Below, piece by piece: positions 1 through 7,719 of a stretch of DNA of 64,000 nt. The translations under genes and the position numbers were made by a program. Positions within the stretch are counted from its first letter, which is position 1. Every line of letters begins with the position of its first letter. Origin of the DNA: LZORAL124-50-18 sp051208045 (lineage in GTDB: Bacteria > Pseudomonadota > Gammaproteobacteria > Pseudomonadales > Oleiphilaceae); the NCBI GenBank assembly GCA_051208045.1, contig JBPJFY010000003.1, positions 124,001 through 188,000 on the forward strand, read 5' to 3'. The notes below the pieces were generated by a model, which saw nothing but the letters and a program-made list of their open reading frames with translations, searched no databases and had not been told where the DNA came from.

Positions 1-515
1 TAGCCTAAAACCTTGCCAGTACCCACATGAATGACCTTGCCATCTTCCGTTTTGCACTCGCCCATATCACTTTGGAATACAGAGGCGCCCGCGCTGTGCA
101 GCATCATGCGTGCTGTCGCGCCCGCATGACGAATTTGCCCCCAACTGGAGGACATGCTATTGCTTCCCCCCGTCATTTGTAATCCGTAATCAGGATTACG
201 GTAAACATTGGCCACTGGAGCATATTCCACCTCAATTGTCGAAGGAGCCACATCCAGCTCTTCAGCAATTAATGTCGTTAATCCCGTATAGGTGCCCTGC
301 CCCATTTCTACGCGATCCAACACGAAGGTGATCCGCCCATCTTTTGCAATTTCCAACCAGGCGTTTGCTTCCCAGGTTCCCTTCTCTTCGCCGGATTGCG
401 ACAGGGTGGCACACCCTGGCAACATTACCCCCAGAGAAAATCCTCCGGCTGCCGTCGCAGACGCCTTCAAAAAATTCCTGCGCGTTGTACTGATACTCAA
501 CTGATCGATACTCAT
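1..515 (-). CDS. Molybdopterin-binding subunit of isoquinoline 1-oxidoreductase-type hydroxylase (5' part, runs off window)
   Basis: Only the first ~171 residues are in the window; the gene continues beyond base 1. The N terminus carries a twin-arginine signal (TTRRNFLKAS) followed by a hydrophobic stretch ending in LPGC, so the enzyme is exported folded, and the Cys suggests a possible lipoprotein anchor. Downstream, the segment LDRVEMGQGTYTGL is the typical start of the molybdopterin-binding domain of the aldehyde oxidase/isoquinoline 1-oxidoreductase beta subunit. The start at 515 follows a GGGG-containing ribosome site. It lies 14 bp after the 2Fe-2S subunit gene, so the two form an operon encoding a two-subunit periplasmic hydroxylase that would pass electrons to a cytochrome. 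The substrate cannot be deduced; these enzymes oxidise N-heterocycles or aldehydes. Confidence 0.85.
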   Translation of the reverse strand, partial: MSIDQLSISTTRRNFLKASATAAGGFSLGVMLPGCATLSQSGEEKGTWEANAWLEIAKDGRITFVLDRVEMGQGTYTGLTTLIAEELDVAPSTIEVEYAPVANVYRNPDYGLQMTGGSNSMSSSWGQIRHAGATARMMLHSAGASVFQSDMGECKTEDGKVIHVGTGKVLG

Positions 516-529
516 CTGCCCCTACCCCC

Positions 530-988
530 TCAGGCTTGTGTACTGTTTGCAGCGTCTTGAATGGCTGATTTGATTCGGGGATAGGTTCCACAACGACAAA
601 TATTCCCGGACATCGCCTGATCCACTTCATCCGGGCTGGGCATCGCATTCGTGGCGAGGAGTGCCGCAGCGGACATCAATTGCCCGGATTGACAGTAGCC
701 GCATTGAGGCACATTGTGTTTGATCCACATCTCCTGTAAAACATGCGGAGCTTCTGCTGAACCCAAACCTTCAATGGTGGTAATATTCTGCCCGGCTATT
801 GCGCCCACCGGAGTGATGCACGATCGAATCGGTTGGCCATTCAAATGTACGGTACAGGCACCGCACAACCCTTTACCACACCCGAATTTGGTGCCTTTCA
901 GTTTTAAATCATCCCGTAACACCCACAGGAGTGGCGTGTCCTCAGCGTAAGTGATTTTTCTTGTGGTTCCATTCACATGAATTTCCAT
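530..988 (-). CDS. 2Fe-2S subunit of isoquinoline 1-oxidoreductase-type hydroxylase
   Basis: This 152-aa protein is the small iron-sulfur subunit that transfers electrons from the molybdenum site to an acceptor. It has the two expected cluster motifs: an N-terminal plant-ferredoxin-like set (Cys37, Cys42, Cys45 in FGCGKGLCGAC and Cys57) and a C-terminal set (Cys96 and Cys99 in CGYCQSGQ, Cys131 and Cys133 in GNICRCGTYPRI). The length is normal for the family. It has no signal peptide of its own, which fits co-export with the Tat-signal-bearing large subunit encoded 14 bp downstream. A perfect 15-bp palindrome sits about 115 bp upstream and may be the operator controlling the pair. Confidence 0.92.
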   Translation of the reverse strand: MEIHVNGTTRKITYAEDTPLLWVLRDDLKLKGTKFGCGKGLCGACTVHLNGQPIRSCITPVGAIAGQNITTIEGLGSAEAPHVLQEMWIKHNVPQCGYCQSGQLMSAAALLATNAMPSPDEVDQAMSGNICRCGTYPRIKSAIQDAANSTQA

Positions 989-1102
989 GCAATCCCCCTC
1001 AAAGGTTTATGTGCACGCGTAGGTGACATCGTTTTTCGTGACTTTATTTTTGTGTGACACTGATTTTCTGTGACAGTCTTGTTTTTGTACTGAGCATACT
1101 AA

Positions 1103-1117
1103 CTGACCATCGGTCAG
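1103..1117. promoter_or_regulatory. Palindromic operator candidate upstream of the hydroxylase operon
   Basis: CTGACC-ATC-GGTCAG is a perfect inverted repeat with 6-bp arms. Arms of the TGACC/GGTCA type are common in TetR-family operators. On the minus strand it lies immediately upstream of a TAGTAT -10-like hexamer (1096-1101), so a bound repressor would block transcription of the hydroxylase genes. No regulator gene is adjacent within the window. The assignment to TetR is inference. Confidence 0.45.
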
Positions 1118-1213
1118 CTAATCAGGCCTTGCCTTTCGTCAATTCGCTTTTATTGGAATAGAGGTTACACTAAAGAAACCGCATAGAAAACGCACGATCA
1201 AAAGGAGAATACA

Positions 1214-1498
1214 ATGGCGCTGAGCAGAGAAGTCCTTGAAGAGATTAATGTTCTGATTCAATTTCGGCGTTGTAACACCCAGGAAGGCATAAAGGTCCAT
1301 TCCACTGCAGCTCAGGCCACCATCAATGCGGCAAAACGTCTTCATGCAAAGGGCATGATTACGCAGGCGGATGGGGGCTATCTGACCTTTGCAGGCAGAG
1401 AAACGGCTGAACATGCTGTTGCATTACATAATATGCTCACAATGGGGGATGCCCAGCAAATGGTGGATATCACCGCACCCACTGCAAATCTCTCATGA
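1214..1498 (+). CDS. Small conserved protein of the TIGR02647 type
   Basis: A 94-aa soluble protein without signal peptide or membrane segment. The central part (TQEGIKVHSTAAQATINAAKRLHAKG followed by MITQADGGYLTFAGRETAEHA, given here in two pieces) matches my memory of the pseudomonad family TIGR02647, whose function is unknown. The pattern of two short helices and a GGYLT turn looks like a small winged-helix fold. The start is supported by a strong AAAGGAG site nine bases upstream. It is transcribed alone, divergently from the hydroxylase operon, and could share its control region. No function is claimed. Confidence 0.75.
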   Translation: MALSREVLEEINVLIQFRRCNTQEGIKVHSTAAQATINAAKRLHAKGMITQADGGYLTFAGRETAEHAVALHNMLTMGDAQQMVDITAPTANLS

Positions 1499-1644
1499 GC
1501 GCTTGATTTTTCCCTCCCAATCGGTTTTCCTAGCCACCCTTATCAGGTAGATACCCTTGAAGCAGGCAACGCAGACTCTGCTTCTCCGGGGCTACTGTTT
1601 ATCCAGAATCCGTTCACTTCCATAACAGGGTAACACCGAAGACC

Positions 1645-2556
1645 ATGGCTTTATTTGACGAATCCAGTAAACACCTTTCTTCATTCCCAGACACCGCGAT
1701 ACGTGTATTCCACGGCAGAGGTAAAGCATTTGAGGGCTTCGAACACATTAATGTCGAGTGGTACCCCCCCTTTCTGTTTGTTCAGAACTTCAAGGAAGAA
1801 CAATCGGATGCCCTGACGGAAAATCTCACCCGCCTGTTTCAGCAACACCCTGAAATTTCAGCGATACTCATGCAGTCTCGTGGCTGGCCCGACCTCAACA
1901 CAGAGGTATTCCAAAGCCGTGACACCGTGCAGCTCCCGGTCACCCAACGCGTAGCACTGACCGAAGATGTGTGTTGCGGAGTTAGCCTGGGCAAAAACCG
2001 AAACACCGGCGTGTTTCTGGATATGCGTCAAGGCTGGGATTGGGTACAAACCCACGCGGCAGGCAAGCGAATCTTGAACCTGTTTTGTTACACCGGTGTG
2101 TTTTCGTTATTTGCATTGAAAGGCGGTGCAGTGCAAGTAGATAACGTCGACATGGCCCCCAATGTATTAAAAATTGCGCAACGAAATCATCAACTCAATG
2201 AAGTACACGATGGCCGAGCCGCATTTTTTCGACGAAACATTTTAAAATCGGATCGATGGTTCGAGAATCGCACGCCCTATGATCTCATCATTATCGACCC
2301 CCCACCCTACCAAAAAAAGGCCTTTCACGGCTGGGCCCATTATGAGCAGCTGCTGGATACCTGTTACCGAGCGCTCGCACCCCATGGGCAGCTGTTCATG
2401 ACGCTGAACAATCCTCAGGTATCCATTGATGAATTCATTCACGATATCGCGCGCCACTTTCCTGACAACCAAGGTATTGAAATTATTCCAACGGGTGATG
2501 AAATTCGGGAAGACGATCCGCAGAAAGGTCTGAAAGTGGCGGTGGTTCAGTTTTAA
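1645..2556 (+). CDS. Class I SAM-dependent methyltransferase, RlmI/COG1092-like
   Basis: A 303-aa methyltransferase. The SAM-binding core starts at about residue 142 with ILNLFCYTGVFSLFALKGGA (motif I), has an acidic motif II (VDNVDMAPN), and carries the catalytic IIIDPPPYQKK motif IV near residue 220, typical of the COG1092 group that modifies rRNA bases. It is shorter than E. coli RlmI (about 396 aa) and lacks an N-terminal PUA domain; the first ~130 residues are a different lead domain. An rRNA or other nucleic-acid substrate is likely, but the exact target is unknown. It stands alone, ending 18 bp before the convergent START gene. Confidence 0.8.
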   Translation: MALFDESSKHLSSFPDTAIRVFHGRGKAFEGFEHINVEWYPPFLFVQNFKEEQSDALTENLTRLFQQHPEISAILMQSRGWPDLNTEVFQSRDTVQLPVTQRVALTEDVCCGVSLGKNRNTGVFLDMRQGWDWVQTHAAGKRILNLFCYTGVFSLFALKGGAVQVDNVDMAPNVLKIAQRNHQLNEVHDGRAAFFRRNILKSDRWFENRTPYDLIIIDPPPYQKKAFHGWAHYEQLLDTCYRALAPHGQLFMTLNNPQVSIDEFIHDIARHFPDNQGIEIIPTGDEIREDDPQKGLKVAVVQF

Positions 2557-2574
2557 CTTGAGCCACCGAATCAA

Positions 2575-3231
2575 CTAGCACTCGTTCGGCTCACAGATAA
2601 AAGACACCTGCGCATTCACGTACTTTGGTTGGTTAATTTTGTTGCGGATGGTTTTTAGCGTCTTGAAGGGTTGCTCCACCACCGCGGCATTCGCCAACCA
2701 TGCGGGCAGCTCACCATTGGGGTCTGCGTGAACGAAGTATTCTACATTGATTTTGCCATTATTCATGGGTTTGAATAACCAGTGCCCGGTTACGGTGGCC
2801 ATGCGAACACACTCCTCACTCTCTTCCTTGAATCCGGTGACCGATTCAAACGCTATCTTGACACTCTTATCGTGCGCACTCTGGGTGATCACCGAATGCA
2901 GCACATAGTCGCGATCCTGAACAGGCCATGGTGCTTCAGAAACGTAATAAATGTAGTACTCGTTTTCGTCCACTTTTTTGAGCAGCTCTGACTTTTTGCA
3001 ATCGTACAGCCACTCCGCAATATCGTCCGGGTCCAGGTGCATGGAGACAATCTGCTTCAGCGTCGCATCTATCTCCATGGACGCTTTAAACGCCTTGAAG
3101 TCTGACCCGTCAATGCGCGCAGTATAGACCTTTATCCCGTCTTCATTCTTTTCAAGCTTCCATGCAGTACCGGTTTCAGCCAGAACCATAACGCTGACCA
3201 GACAGAGCAGCATTCCCAAAAAATAACGCAT
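2575..3231 (-). CDS. Periplasmic START-domain protein
   Basis: A 218-aa protein beginning with a clear signal peptide (MRYFLGMLLCLVSVMVLAETG). The rest is one START/Bet v1-like lipid-binding domain, recognisable from WKLEKNEDGIKVYTARIDGS near the N terminus, the central YIYYVSEAPWPVQDRDYVL and the late PAWLANAAVVEQPFKTLKTI, which matches the START end helix. Bacterial periplasmic START proteins of this size are common in Pseudomonas and marine gammaproteobacteria; they probably bind a hydrophobic ligand, which is not known. It is monocistronic as far as can be seen. Confidence 0.85.
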   Translation of the reverse strand: MRYFLGMLLCLVSVMVLAETGTAWKLEKNEDGIKVYTARIDGSDFKAFKASMEIDATLKQIVSMHLDPDDIAEWLYDCKKSELLKKVDENEYYIYYVSEAPWPVQDRDYVLHSVITQSAHDKSVKIAFESVTGFKEESEECVRMATVTGHWLFKPMNNGKINVEYFVHADPNGELPAWLANAAVVEQPFKTLKTIRNKINQPKYVNAQVSFICEPNEC

Positions 3232-3342
3232 GATTTTTCCTCCCCAAACTATTCAAGCATTGTATGCACAGTAAACACACGAAAGATTGATCGGGGTCAG
3301 ATCGACGAAATGTTGCCGGGTAAAGTTAATACTCTCTGGGCT

Positions 3343-3639
3343 TCAGGGACGTTTTGAGGGTTTACCGCCCTGAGTACCTGCAATCTTTTGTACAACGTAC
3401 TCAGAAGTACCCACACCCATAAGTTTTCTTAACTGGGGAGAGAGCCAGATCCACATCATTTGAGCGTCCCCTTGTGCATCGGCTGGCGATTTGTTGGAAG
3501 CATCAGCGGTACTATGCCCCTGATTGCTTGATGCCAGCACATTCCCGGAACGGCTGTTCGCAGAGAGAGAATTCGCGCACATAAGTGCCAGTACCAGCAG
3601 AAGCATTGGCCAACGGTTGTTTATGAAAATAATCCCCAT
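3343..3639 (-). CDS. Small exported protein in the HrpT/HrpV slot of the T3SS operon
   Basis: A 98-aa protein with an N-terminal hydrophobic export signal (WPMLLLVLALMCANSLSA), a Ser/Asn/Gln/Ala-rich middle and a C-terminal part containing MMWIWLSPQLRKLMGVGTSE. It is not recognised. It starts 11 bp after the secretin stop codon with a strong AAGGTGG site partly inside the secretin end, so it is the last gene of the type III secretion operon. In P. syringae the genes after hrcC are hrpT, a pilotin lipoprotein, and hrpV. This protein has no convincing lipobox, so it could be a soluble periplasmic helper of the secretin or an unrelated factor. The role is inferred from position alone. Confidence 0.6.
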   Translation of the reverse strand: MGIIFINNRWPMLLLVLALMCANSLSANSRSGNVLASSNQGHSTADASNKSPADAQGDAQMMWIWLSPQLRKLMGVGTSEYVVQKIAGTQGGKPSKRP

Positions 3640-3650
3640 GGCGGTCCACC

Positions 3651-5699
3651 TTAATTCAGAAGCGAAGGAAGCCGACTCACCACTTTATTCGCAGGCTCAC
3701 GAGCGATAAAGATTTCCGCTTTCGCCCCAGGCTTCAATGGGCCTGAAGGCCACACGGAAACAGCCAGGACACCGGGGCCATTGCACGCCGACTCATCAAT
3801 CTGTAGCAAATCATTCGATTGGTTCGTCACAATCCCTACTTCCACCTCCAGTCCGGGACCCGTAACAATTCTTTGGTTGGAAAAGTCGTAATTCACCTGC
3901 TTTTGTCGACACTGCGTGGTTGCTGTCCCCTGTTCAACGTCATAGCCCATGGGAAGCTGCTCTTTCGCCAGATAATCAAACAACAACTGAATGCGTTCCA
4001 TTAAATTCTGTGACGACCGGGTGTGTTTCTGTTGCACTTTCGCCACGGCTTTTTGAACCACTCTGGCATTCGACCCGTCGCTGTAATCTGCCGGTTCGTG
4101 GCGATAATCGGAAATATGGGGCGTGAGAATAAACAAACGCTCCCGCTGGCTATAATCTTCAGTCTCTGAACGAAACACCTGGCCCAGAACCGGAATGTCG
4201 CCAATCAAAGGCAATTTGCGCACACTGTTTTTGCGTTCCTGTATGTGATACCCACCCACAACCAGAGAGTAATCCCGGTCGATCACGGCTTTCGTCGCAA
4301 TTTTATTTCTCTGAACTCGCGGGTTTTCCGAAGGGCTCTCCTGAAGAATGCGGCCGTCCTCTATATCGACAACGAGCTGGATACGCGTACCGGCAGATTC
4401 CGAAATCTGTCTGGGAGTTACACGCAGCATGGTGCCTGCTGTCACCGGCACCACATTTGCCACACGCTCGCCCACCGTTTCAATATAGACCGTTTCACTG
4501 AGATCAATTACTGCCGGCTGGTTTTCCAACGTGAGCACAGACGGATTAGCAATAACGCTGGCTTCCCCGTTGCTTTCCAGCAATCGCAGACTGGCATAAA
4601 AGCGTTCGATGTCAGAGATCAGCATCGTAGCTGACCCGTTGGCGAACTGGTTGACTGGGTCCTGCCCCCTCCCTGAGATATTGCTGGCAATCCTCCTTCC
4701 CCGACTCAGTACCTGCCAGTCCACACCCAGGTCTTTTAACTTCCCTTTATCAATATCGACGATGACCGCTTCAATTTCGATGAGTTTCTGGGCCACGTCC
4801 AAGCGCTTAATGAGCGCTTCGTAGTACCCTTGCCGACTGGAGCTGTCATGAATCAAAATTGCGTTGGTTCGCACATCTGCTTCAACTCGCACCCCTTTAC
4901 CCGAGCGTACCGTGGAACCGTTTGCCGTTCCCCCTGAACTTTGCCACGGGTTGTGCGACAGACGTTCCTGCGCAGAACTCTCCATCTGTTGCAACGTTTC
5001 CAGGTGCTCTGCACTTTTCTTCACATCATCGCTGCGCCGTTTTTCTTCCAGCAGATTCCTCAGCACACTGGCCACACCGGGTATCACGATACGGTCTTCG
5101 CGAATCATGATTTCCCGGTCTTCAACAGACGCGTGCTGCAATGGAAATACCATGATTTCTTCTTTGGTCTTTTTCTTGGACTTCTTCACTTTCATCAAAG
5201 ACTGGACCAAATCAACATAACGTTCCGGGCCGGATACCAGAATCGCGCCCTCATCCGCAATTTCACCCCAACCGAATTTGGCTTCCAGAAGCCCAACTCC
5301 CTGTAACGCACGCTTAAGATCGGAAGCGCCTTCCTGCTCAATATTCAGGCGTTTGATCACGTTATCTGATATTGGGCTGACATACAGGGTTTTGTTGTAA
5401 ACAAACCATTGGAGCTTGTATTTGATGGCGAGGCGATCCAGAAACTCGATGGCCGAGTCTGTACGAATCCATCCCTCAGAGTCACCTGCGATGCCAGGGG
5501 AAGCTTCCAGGCGCACGCCAAAACTGTCCGCAAAGTCCTGAAGAATTTTTTGCACAGAATCATGCCTGGCATGATAGGCATAGGCAGAAGAACGCCAGTG
5601 ATCGGGTGGCGTAGCGGCGAGTGGAACAGCCCAGCAGAGCACCAGGACACATAACAGAGGACGCAGCAAGTAAAACATTTGATCTTGCACGGAATACAC
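3651..5699 (-). CDS. sctC: Type III secretion outer-membrane secretin SctC/HrcC
   Basis: A 682-aa secretin that would form the outer-membrane ring of a type III injectisome. After a signal peptide (FYLLRPLLCVLVLCWAVPLAA) come N0/N1-type domains (residues ~35-170), a second ring domain with a charged linker (~175-270), and the secretin core with VEVIRG-type and LTPHIS-type signatures, here EIEAVIVDIDKGKLKDLGVD, ANPSVLTLENQPAVID, VGGYHIQERKNSVRKLPLIG and ILTPHIS. A ~150-residue C-terminal extension with two Cys follows, a region that in HrcC/YscC serves pilotin binding. The GTG at 5699 begins 4 bp after the preceding stop and suggests coupling; an ATG at 5678 is the alternative, and neither has a good ribosome site. 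All expected domains are intact. Confidence 0.93.
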   Translation of the reverse strand: MYSVQDQMFYLLRPLLCVLVLCWAVPLAATPPDHWRSSAYAYHARHDSVQKILQDFADSFGVRLEASPGIAGDSEGWIRTDSAIEFLDRLAIKYKLQWFVYNKTLYVSPISDNVIKRLNIEQEGASDLKRALQGVGLLEAKFGWGEIADEGAILVSGPERYVDLVQSLMKVKKSKKKTKEEIMVFPLQHASVEDREIMIREDRIVIPGVASVLRNLLEEKRRSDDVKKSAEHLETLQQMESSAQERLSHNPWQSSGGTANGSTVRSGKGVRVEADVRTNAILIHDSSSRQGYYEALIKRLDVAQKLIEIEAVIVDIDKGKLKDLGVDWQVLSRGRRIASNISGRGQDPVNQFANGSATMLISDIERFYASLRLLESNGEASVIANPSVLTLENQPAVIDLSETVYIETVGERVANVVPVTAGTMLRVTPRQISESAGTRIQLVVDIEDGRILQESPSENPRVQRNKIATKAVIDRDYSLVVGGYHIQERKNSVRKLPLIGDIPVLGQVFRSETEDYSQRERLFILTPHISDYRHEPADYSDGSNARVVQKAVAKVQQKHTRSSQNLMERIQLLFDYLAKEQLPMGYDVEQGTATTQCRQKQVNYDFSNQRIVTGPGLEVEVGIVTNQSNDLLQIDESACNGPGVLAVSVWPSGPLKPGAKAEIFIAREPANKVVSRLPSLLN

Positions 5700-5703
5700 C
5701 AGG

Positions 5704-5925
5704 CTAGCGAACTTCGTTCAAAATCGCTTTGACGAGATTGTGGGTAAGTACCACATCCTGATTTGCCGCCCAGCTGGCAACGGACACTTTTCTCGATGCT
5801 TCGTTAAAGAGGCGAATATCTTCGGGCGAAGCGGAATCCATGTTTTGCGCTACTGATTGAAACTGATTAATGGAATCCGTGAAAGTAGCATCCAAACGCA
5901 TTCTCAGTGCATCAACAGAAAACAT
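5704..5925 (-). CDS. Small T3SS structural protein, needle- or HrpF-like
   Basis: A 73-aa, mostly helical protein with no signal peptide. Its second half (residues ~33-73), from SPEDIRLFNEASRKVS to the terminal KAILNEVR, follows the pattern of needle and rod subunits, in which a P-x-D turn is followed by a helix ending in I-x-x-x-(F/V)R. P. syringae HrpF is about 74 aa and is encoded between hrcJ and hrcC, which is this gene's position. An ideal AGGAGG site lies 8 bases before the ATG; sctC begins 4 bp after the stop. Because the upstream 69-aa protein looks like the Hrp pilin, I favour HrpF-like over main needle, but both remain possible. Confidence 0.6.
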   Translation of the reverse strand: MFSVDALRMRLDATFTDSINQFQSVAQNMDSASPEDIRLFNEASRKVSVASWAANQDVVLTHNLVKAILNEVR

Positions 5926-5960
5926 TACGCGATCCTCCTGGCGATCTTGTTAACGGCTCT

Positions 5961-6818
5961 TTATTGGGTGTTGCCAGAAACCACAGAGTTCCTTTTTTTG
6001 AATATTTTTTTCAGGCCCTGATTAATGCTTTTTCGCGATGAAATAACCAATGTCATGCCTATCAAGATCAACAGGGCAATTGAAATGCTGTGCCCGACGG
6101 ATGAAAAATCATACTGACTTGCCGCTGATGCGTGTTGCGCAATCGACGTGGCCGAATCTGCTGCGCCTCGTGGCGCCTGCATCGCGGTAAATCCCTTTTG
6201 CTCATAGGATTGTACTCCGGCGGGCATAAACACCACCGCAATATTTTTGCCCCCGGCTTCCGCCAGGCCGGGTATACTGCTCGCCACCATTCGACGCACT
6301 TTAGGCTCCACCACATCCGGATCCAACGCCTGCTGGTGCTTGATAAATACAGCAGCCGACGACAGCTGCAGGGGCTCTCCCGGCGCAATTTTTTCCGGCA
6401 GCACCACATGCACACGCGCAACAATCACCCCTTGTATTTGTGATAAGGTATACTCCAGCTCTTGGGACAGTGCATAAACATAACGCGCTCGTTCTTCCAG
6501 CGGTGATGAAATCATCCCTTCCTTTCGAAAGACCTCCCCCAGTGAGGCACGATTTTTTCGGGGTAATCCGCGAGCATTCAATATCTGAACTGCCTGGGCG
6601 ATATCCTGCTCATTAATCAGGACCGACAAACCTTCTTTCGTCGTATGCTTGGTAGCAGGAATATGGTATTCCACCAGTGCAGCAATCACCTCATTCGCAT
6701 CACTTTCGGATAACTGCGAATGAAGCTCCATTTTTTCTTTGCATCCGGTCAGTAGCAAGAGGAGCGCAATGACACGAAACATCGCTTGACCAGCCGACAC
6801 TTCTTTTCGAATTCTCAT
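5961..6818 (-). CDS. sctJ: Type III secretion inner-membrane ring lipoprotein SctJ/HrcJ
   Basis: About 285 aa, homologous to YscJ/PrgK/HrcJ and distantly to flagellar FliF. A lipoprotein signal (VIALLLLLTGC) is followed by the YscJ domain: ELHSQLSESDANEVIAALVE, the RARYVYALSQELEYTLSQI helix, and ARVHVVLPEK in the second ring-building motif. A C-terminal membrane segment (ISIALLILIGMTLVI) and a basic tail come last. The protein would form the inner-membrane ring of the secretion apparatus. Start choice is uncertain: ATG at 6818 is used, with GTG at 6839 and ATG at 6782 as alternatives; none has a clear ribosome site. It lies 61 bp after sctI, the usual order in injectisome operons, and 35 bp before the 73-aa gene. 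Confidence 0.93.
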   Translation of the reverse strand: MRIRKEVSAGQAMFRVIALLLLLTGCKEKMELHSQLSESDANEVIAALVEYHIPATKHTTKEGLSVLINEQDIAQAVQILNARGLPRKNRASLGEVFRKEGMISSPLEERARYVYALSQELEYTLSQIQGVIVARVHVVLPEKIAPGEPLQLSSAAVFIKHQQALDPDVVEPKVRRMVASSIPGLAEAGGKNIAVVFMPAGVQSYEQKGFTAMQAPRGAADSATSIAQHASAASQYDFSSVGHSISIALLILIGMTLVISSRKSINQGLKKIFKKRNSVVSGNTQ

Positions 6819-6879
6819 CCCTGTTGTTTTTTGTACCACGGTATTTTACTCCCAAAAAACAAGTGGCGATGCCAGTGAG

Positions 6880-7260
6880 TTATTGAAGACTGGTCAACCG
6901 TTCGATCGCCTTCGTTGCGTTCCCGATCAATTTGGCGGTCATCAGGTTTTCCAGATAGTATTCAGACATCACCCGGTTCGCTGCAATCACATCCACGGGA
7001 TTAAGCGATTTTGTTGCCTTGACAACCAGCCGTTCAAGCTCTTCACCTTTGGCTTCCATACTGGCAGACATGCTCTGCAATTTGGACAATACCGAATCAG
7101 AAATGGACGGCTCATCCCCCCGATTTATCGCGTTTTGAAATGCGCTCACGTCCTGAACATTGGCTTCTTGCGTACCATAAAGTGATACGGGCTCTGTACC
7201 TGGTGAGGCAGTCGTCGCATTGGCGCCGGTTAAGCTGCCCTGTATCGCGGTGATATCCAT
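6880..7260 (-). CDS. sctI: Type III secretion inner rod protein SctI/HrpB
   Basis: A 126-aa protein without signal peptide, close to the length of P. syringae HrpB (about 124 aa). The N-terminal half is polar and disordered in appearance; the C-terminal helical pair (NPVDVIAANRVMSEYYLENL followed by MTAKLIGNATKAIERLTSLQ) has the signature of inner rod proteins, where a P-x-D/E-L..Q/N..M..Y.L motif precedes a terminal helix. It would polymerise at the base of the needle and contact SctJ, whose gene follows by 61 bp. The gene is separated from the upstream pilin-like gene by 158 bp holding two hairpins. Confidence 0.85.
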   Translation of the reverse strand: MDITAIQGSLTGANATTASPGTEPVSLYGTQEANVQDVSAFQNAINRGDEPSISDSVLSKLQSMSASMEAKGEELERLVVKATKSLNPVDVIAANRVMSEYYLENLMTAKLIGNATKAIERLTSLQ

Positions 7261-7289
7261 ACGGTTGATCTCAATTCAAAGAACGTTTA

Positions 7290-7328
7290 CCCCTGGTTGA
7301 GAAATACAACGGTGCTAACAACCAGGGG
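7290..7328 (-). other. Strong hairpin between the pilin-like gene and sctI
   Basis: A perfect 10-bp inverted repeat, CCCCTGGTTG at 7290-7299 and CAACCAGGGG at 7319-7328, with a 19-nt loop. It lies 30 bp before the sctI start in the transcript. It has no T-tract after it, so it is more likely an RNA stability, processing or translation element than a terminator. Such a stem can protect an upstream pilin message from 3' decay while sctI is made at a lower level; that role is inference. Confidence 0.55.
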
Positions 7329-7374
7329 AAAGTGCTACTAACGCAAGTTCGGTACGATCTCAGACCTGGCTTGC

Positions 7375-7394
7375 ACAAAAAGCTTACTTTTTGT
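7375..7394 (-). terminator. Terminator-like hairpin just after the pilin-like gene
   Basis: An inverted repeat of 8-bp arms (ACAAAAAG, loop CTTA or TAAG, CTTTTTGT) begins 25 bases after the stop codon of the 69-aa gene. The descending arm includes a run of five T residues on the transcribed strand, but the stem is A/T-rich and weak. It could act as a leaky terminator giving excess pilin message over the rest of the operon. Confidence 0.4.
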
Positions 7395-7418
7395 AAGAAA
7401 CCAGTCTGAACCAAGAAA

Positions 7419-7628
7419 TCAGTACTGGATCGCCTTGCCTGACTGAGTGGCTGCGTTGACTGCTTTATTGGCGGAATCTACCTGACCATTTGCGATGGCA
7501 TTCATGGTATCTGTCTGCATTTTTTGCGCTTGAAAATCCGCATTCATCTTTGTCGTCATTGCAGACATTTGATCCATTTTTTTCATCGCTTCAATCGATG
7601 CTGCTAAACCTTCGCCACCAATTTCCAT
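7419..7628 (-). CDS. hrpA: Hrp pilin-like protein (HrpA-like), first gene of the T3SS operon
   Basis: A 69-aa protein rich in Ala, Met, Gln and Asn and without Cys, Trp or signal peptide. The start at 7628 is set by a GAGGAAAG ribosome site; a longer reading frame to 7700 has none. The C-terminal part, with QTDTMNAIANGQVDSANKA and a final SGKAIQY, closely recalls the C terminus of P. syringae HrpA, which from memory contains LNAIQAGKEDSTNKK and ends in KGISY. HrpA is the structural subunit of the Hrp pilus through which effectors travel. The small size matches enterobacterial-type HrpA rather than the ~113-aa form. Being first in the operon, before sctI and sctJ, also fits. The call rests on remembered similarity and needs alignment. 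Confidence 0.6.
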   Translation of the reverse strand: MEIGGEGLAASIEAMKKMDQMSAMTTKMNADFQAQKMQTDTMNAIANGQVDSANKAVNAATQSGKAIQY

Positions 7629-7719
7629 ATCACTTTCCTCGTTTTTTGTTGTATTGAAGTGGTTTGATTTGGACCTGCAGGGCGCCACTATCCGTCCCAC
7701 ACATCGCCAAACTATTCAC

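Noticed and set aside
1559..1584. Hairpin GAAGCAG/CTGCTTC after the TIGR02647-like gene
   Set aside because: 12-nt loop and no T-tract; not a convincing terminator.
5704..5925. Main T3SS needle subunit as the sole reading of the 73-aa protein
   Set aside because: Its place between sctJ and sctC and the stronger HrpA resemblance of the 69-aa protein favour an HrpF-like role; kept only as an alternative.
7629..7700. Longer start for the pilin-like gene
   Set aside because: The extra 24 residues are basic and Cys-containing, with no ribosome site, whereas the ATG at 7628 has GAGGAAAG.
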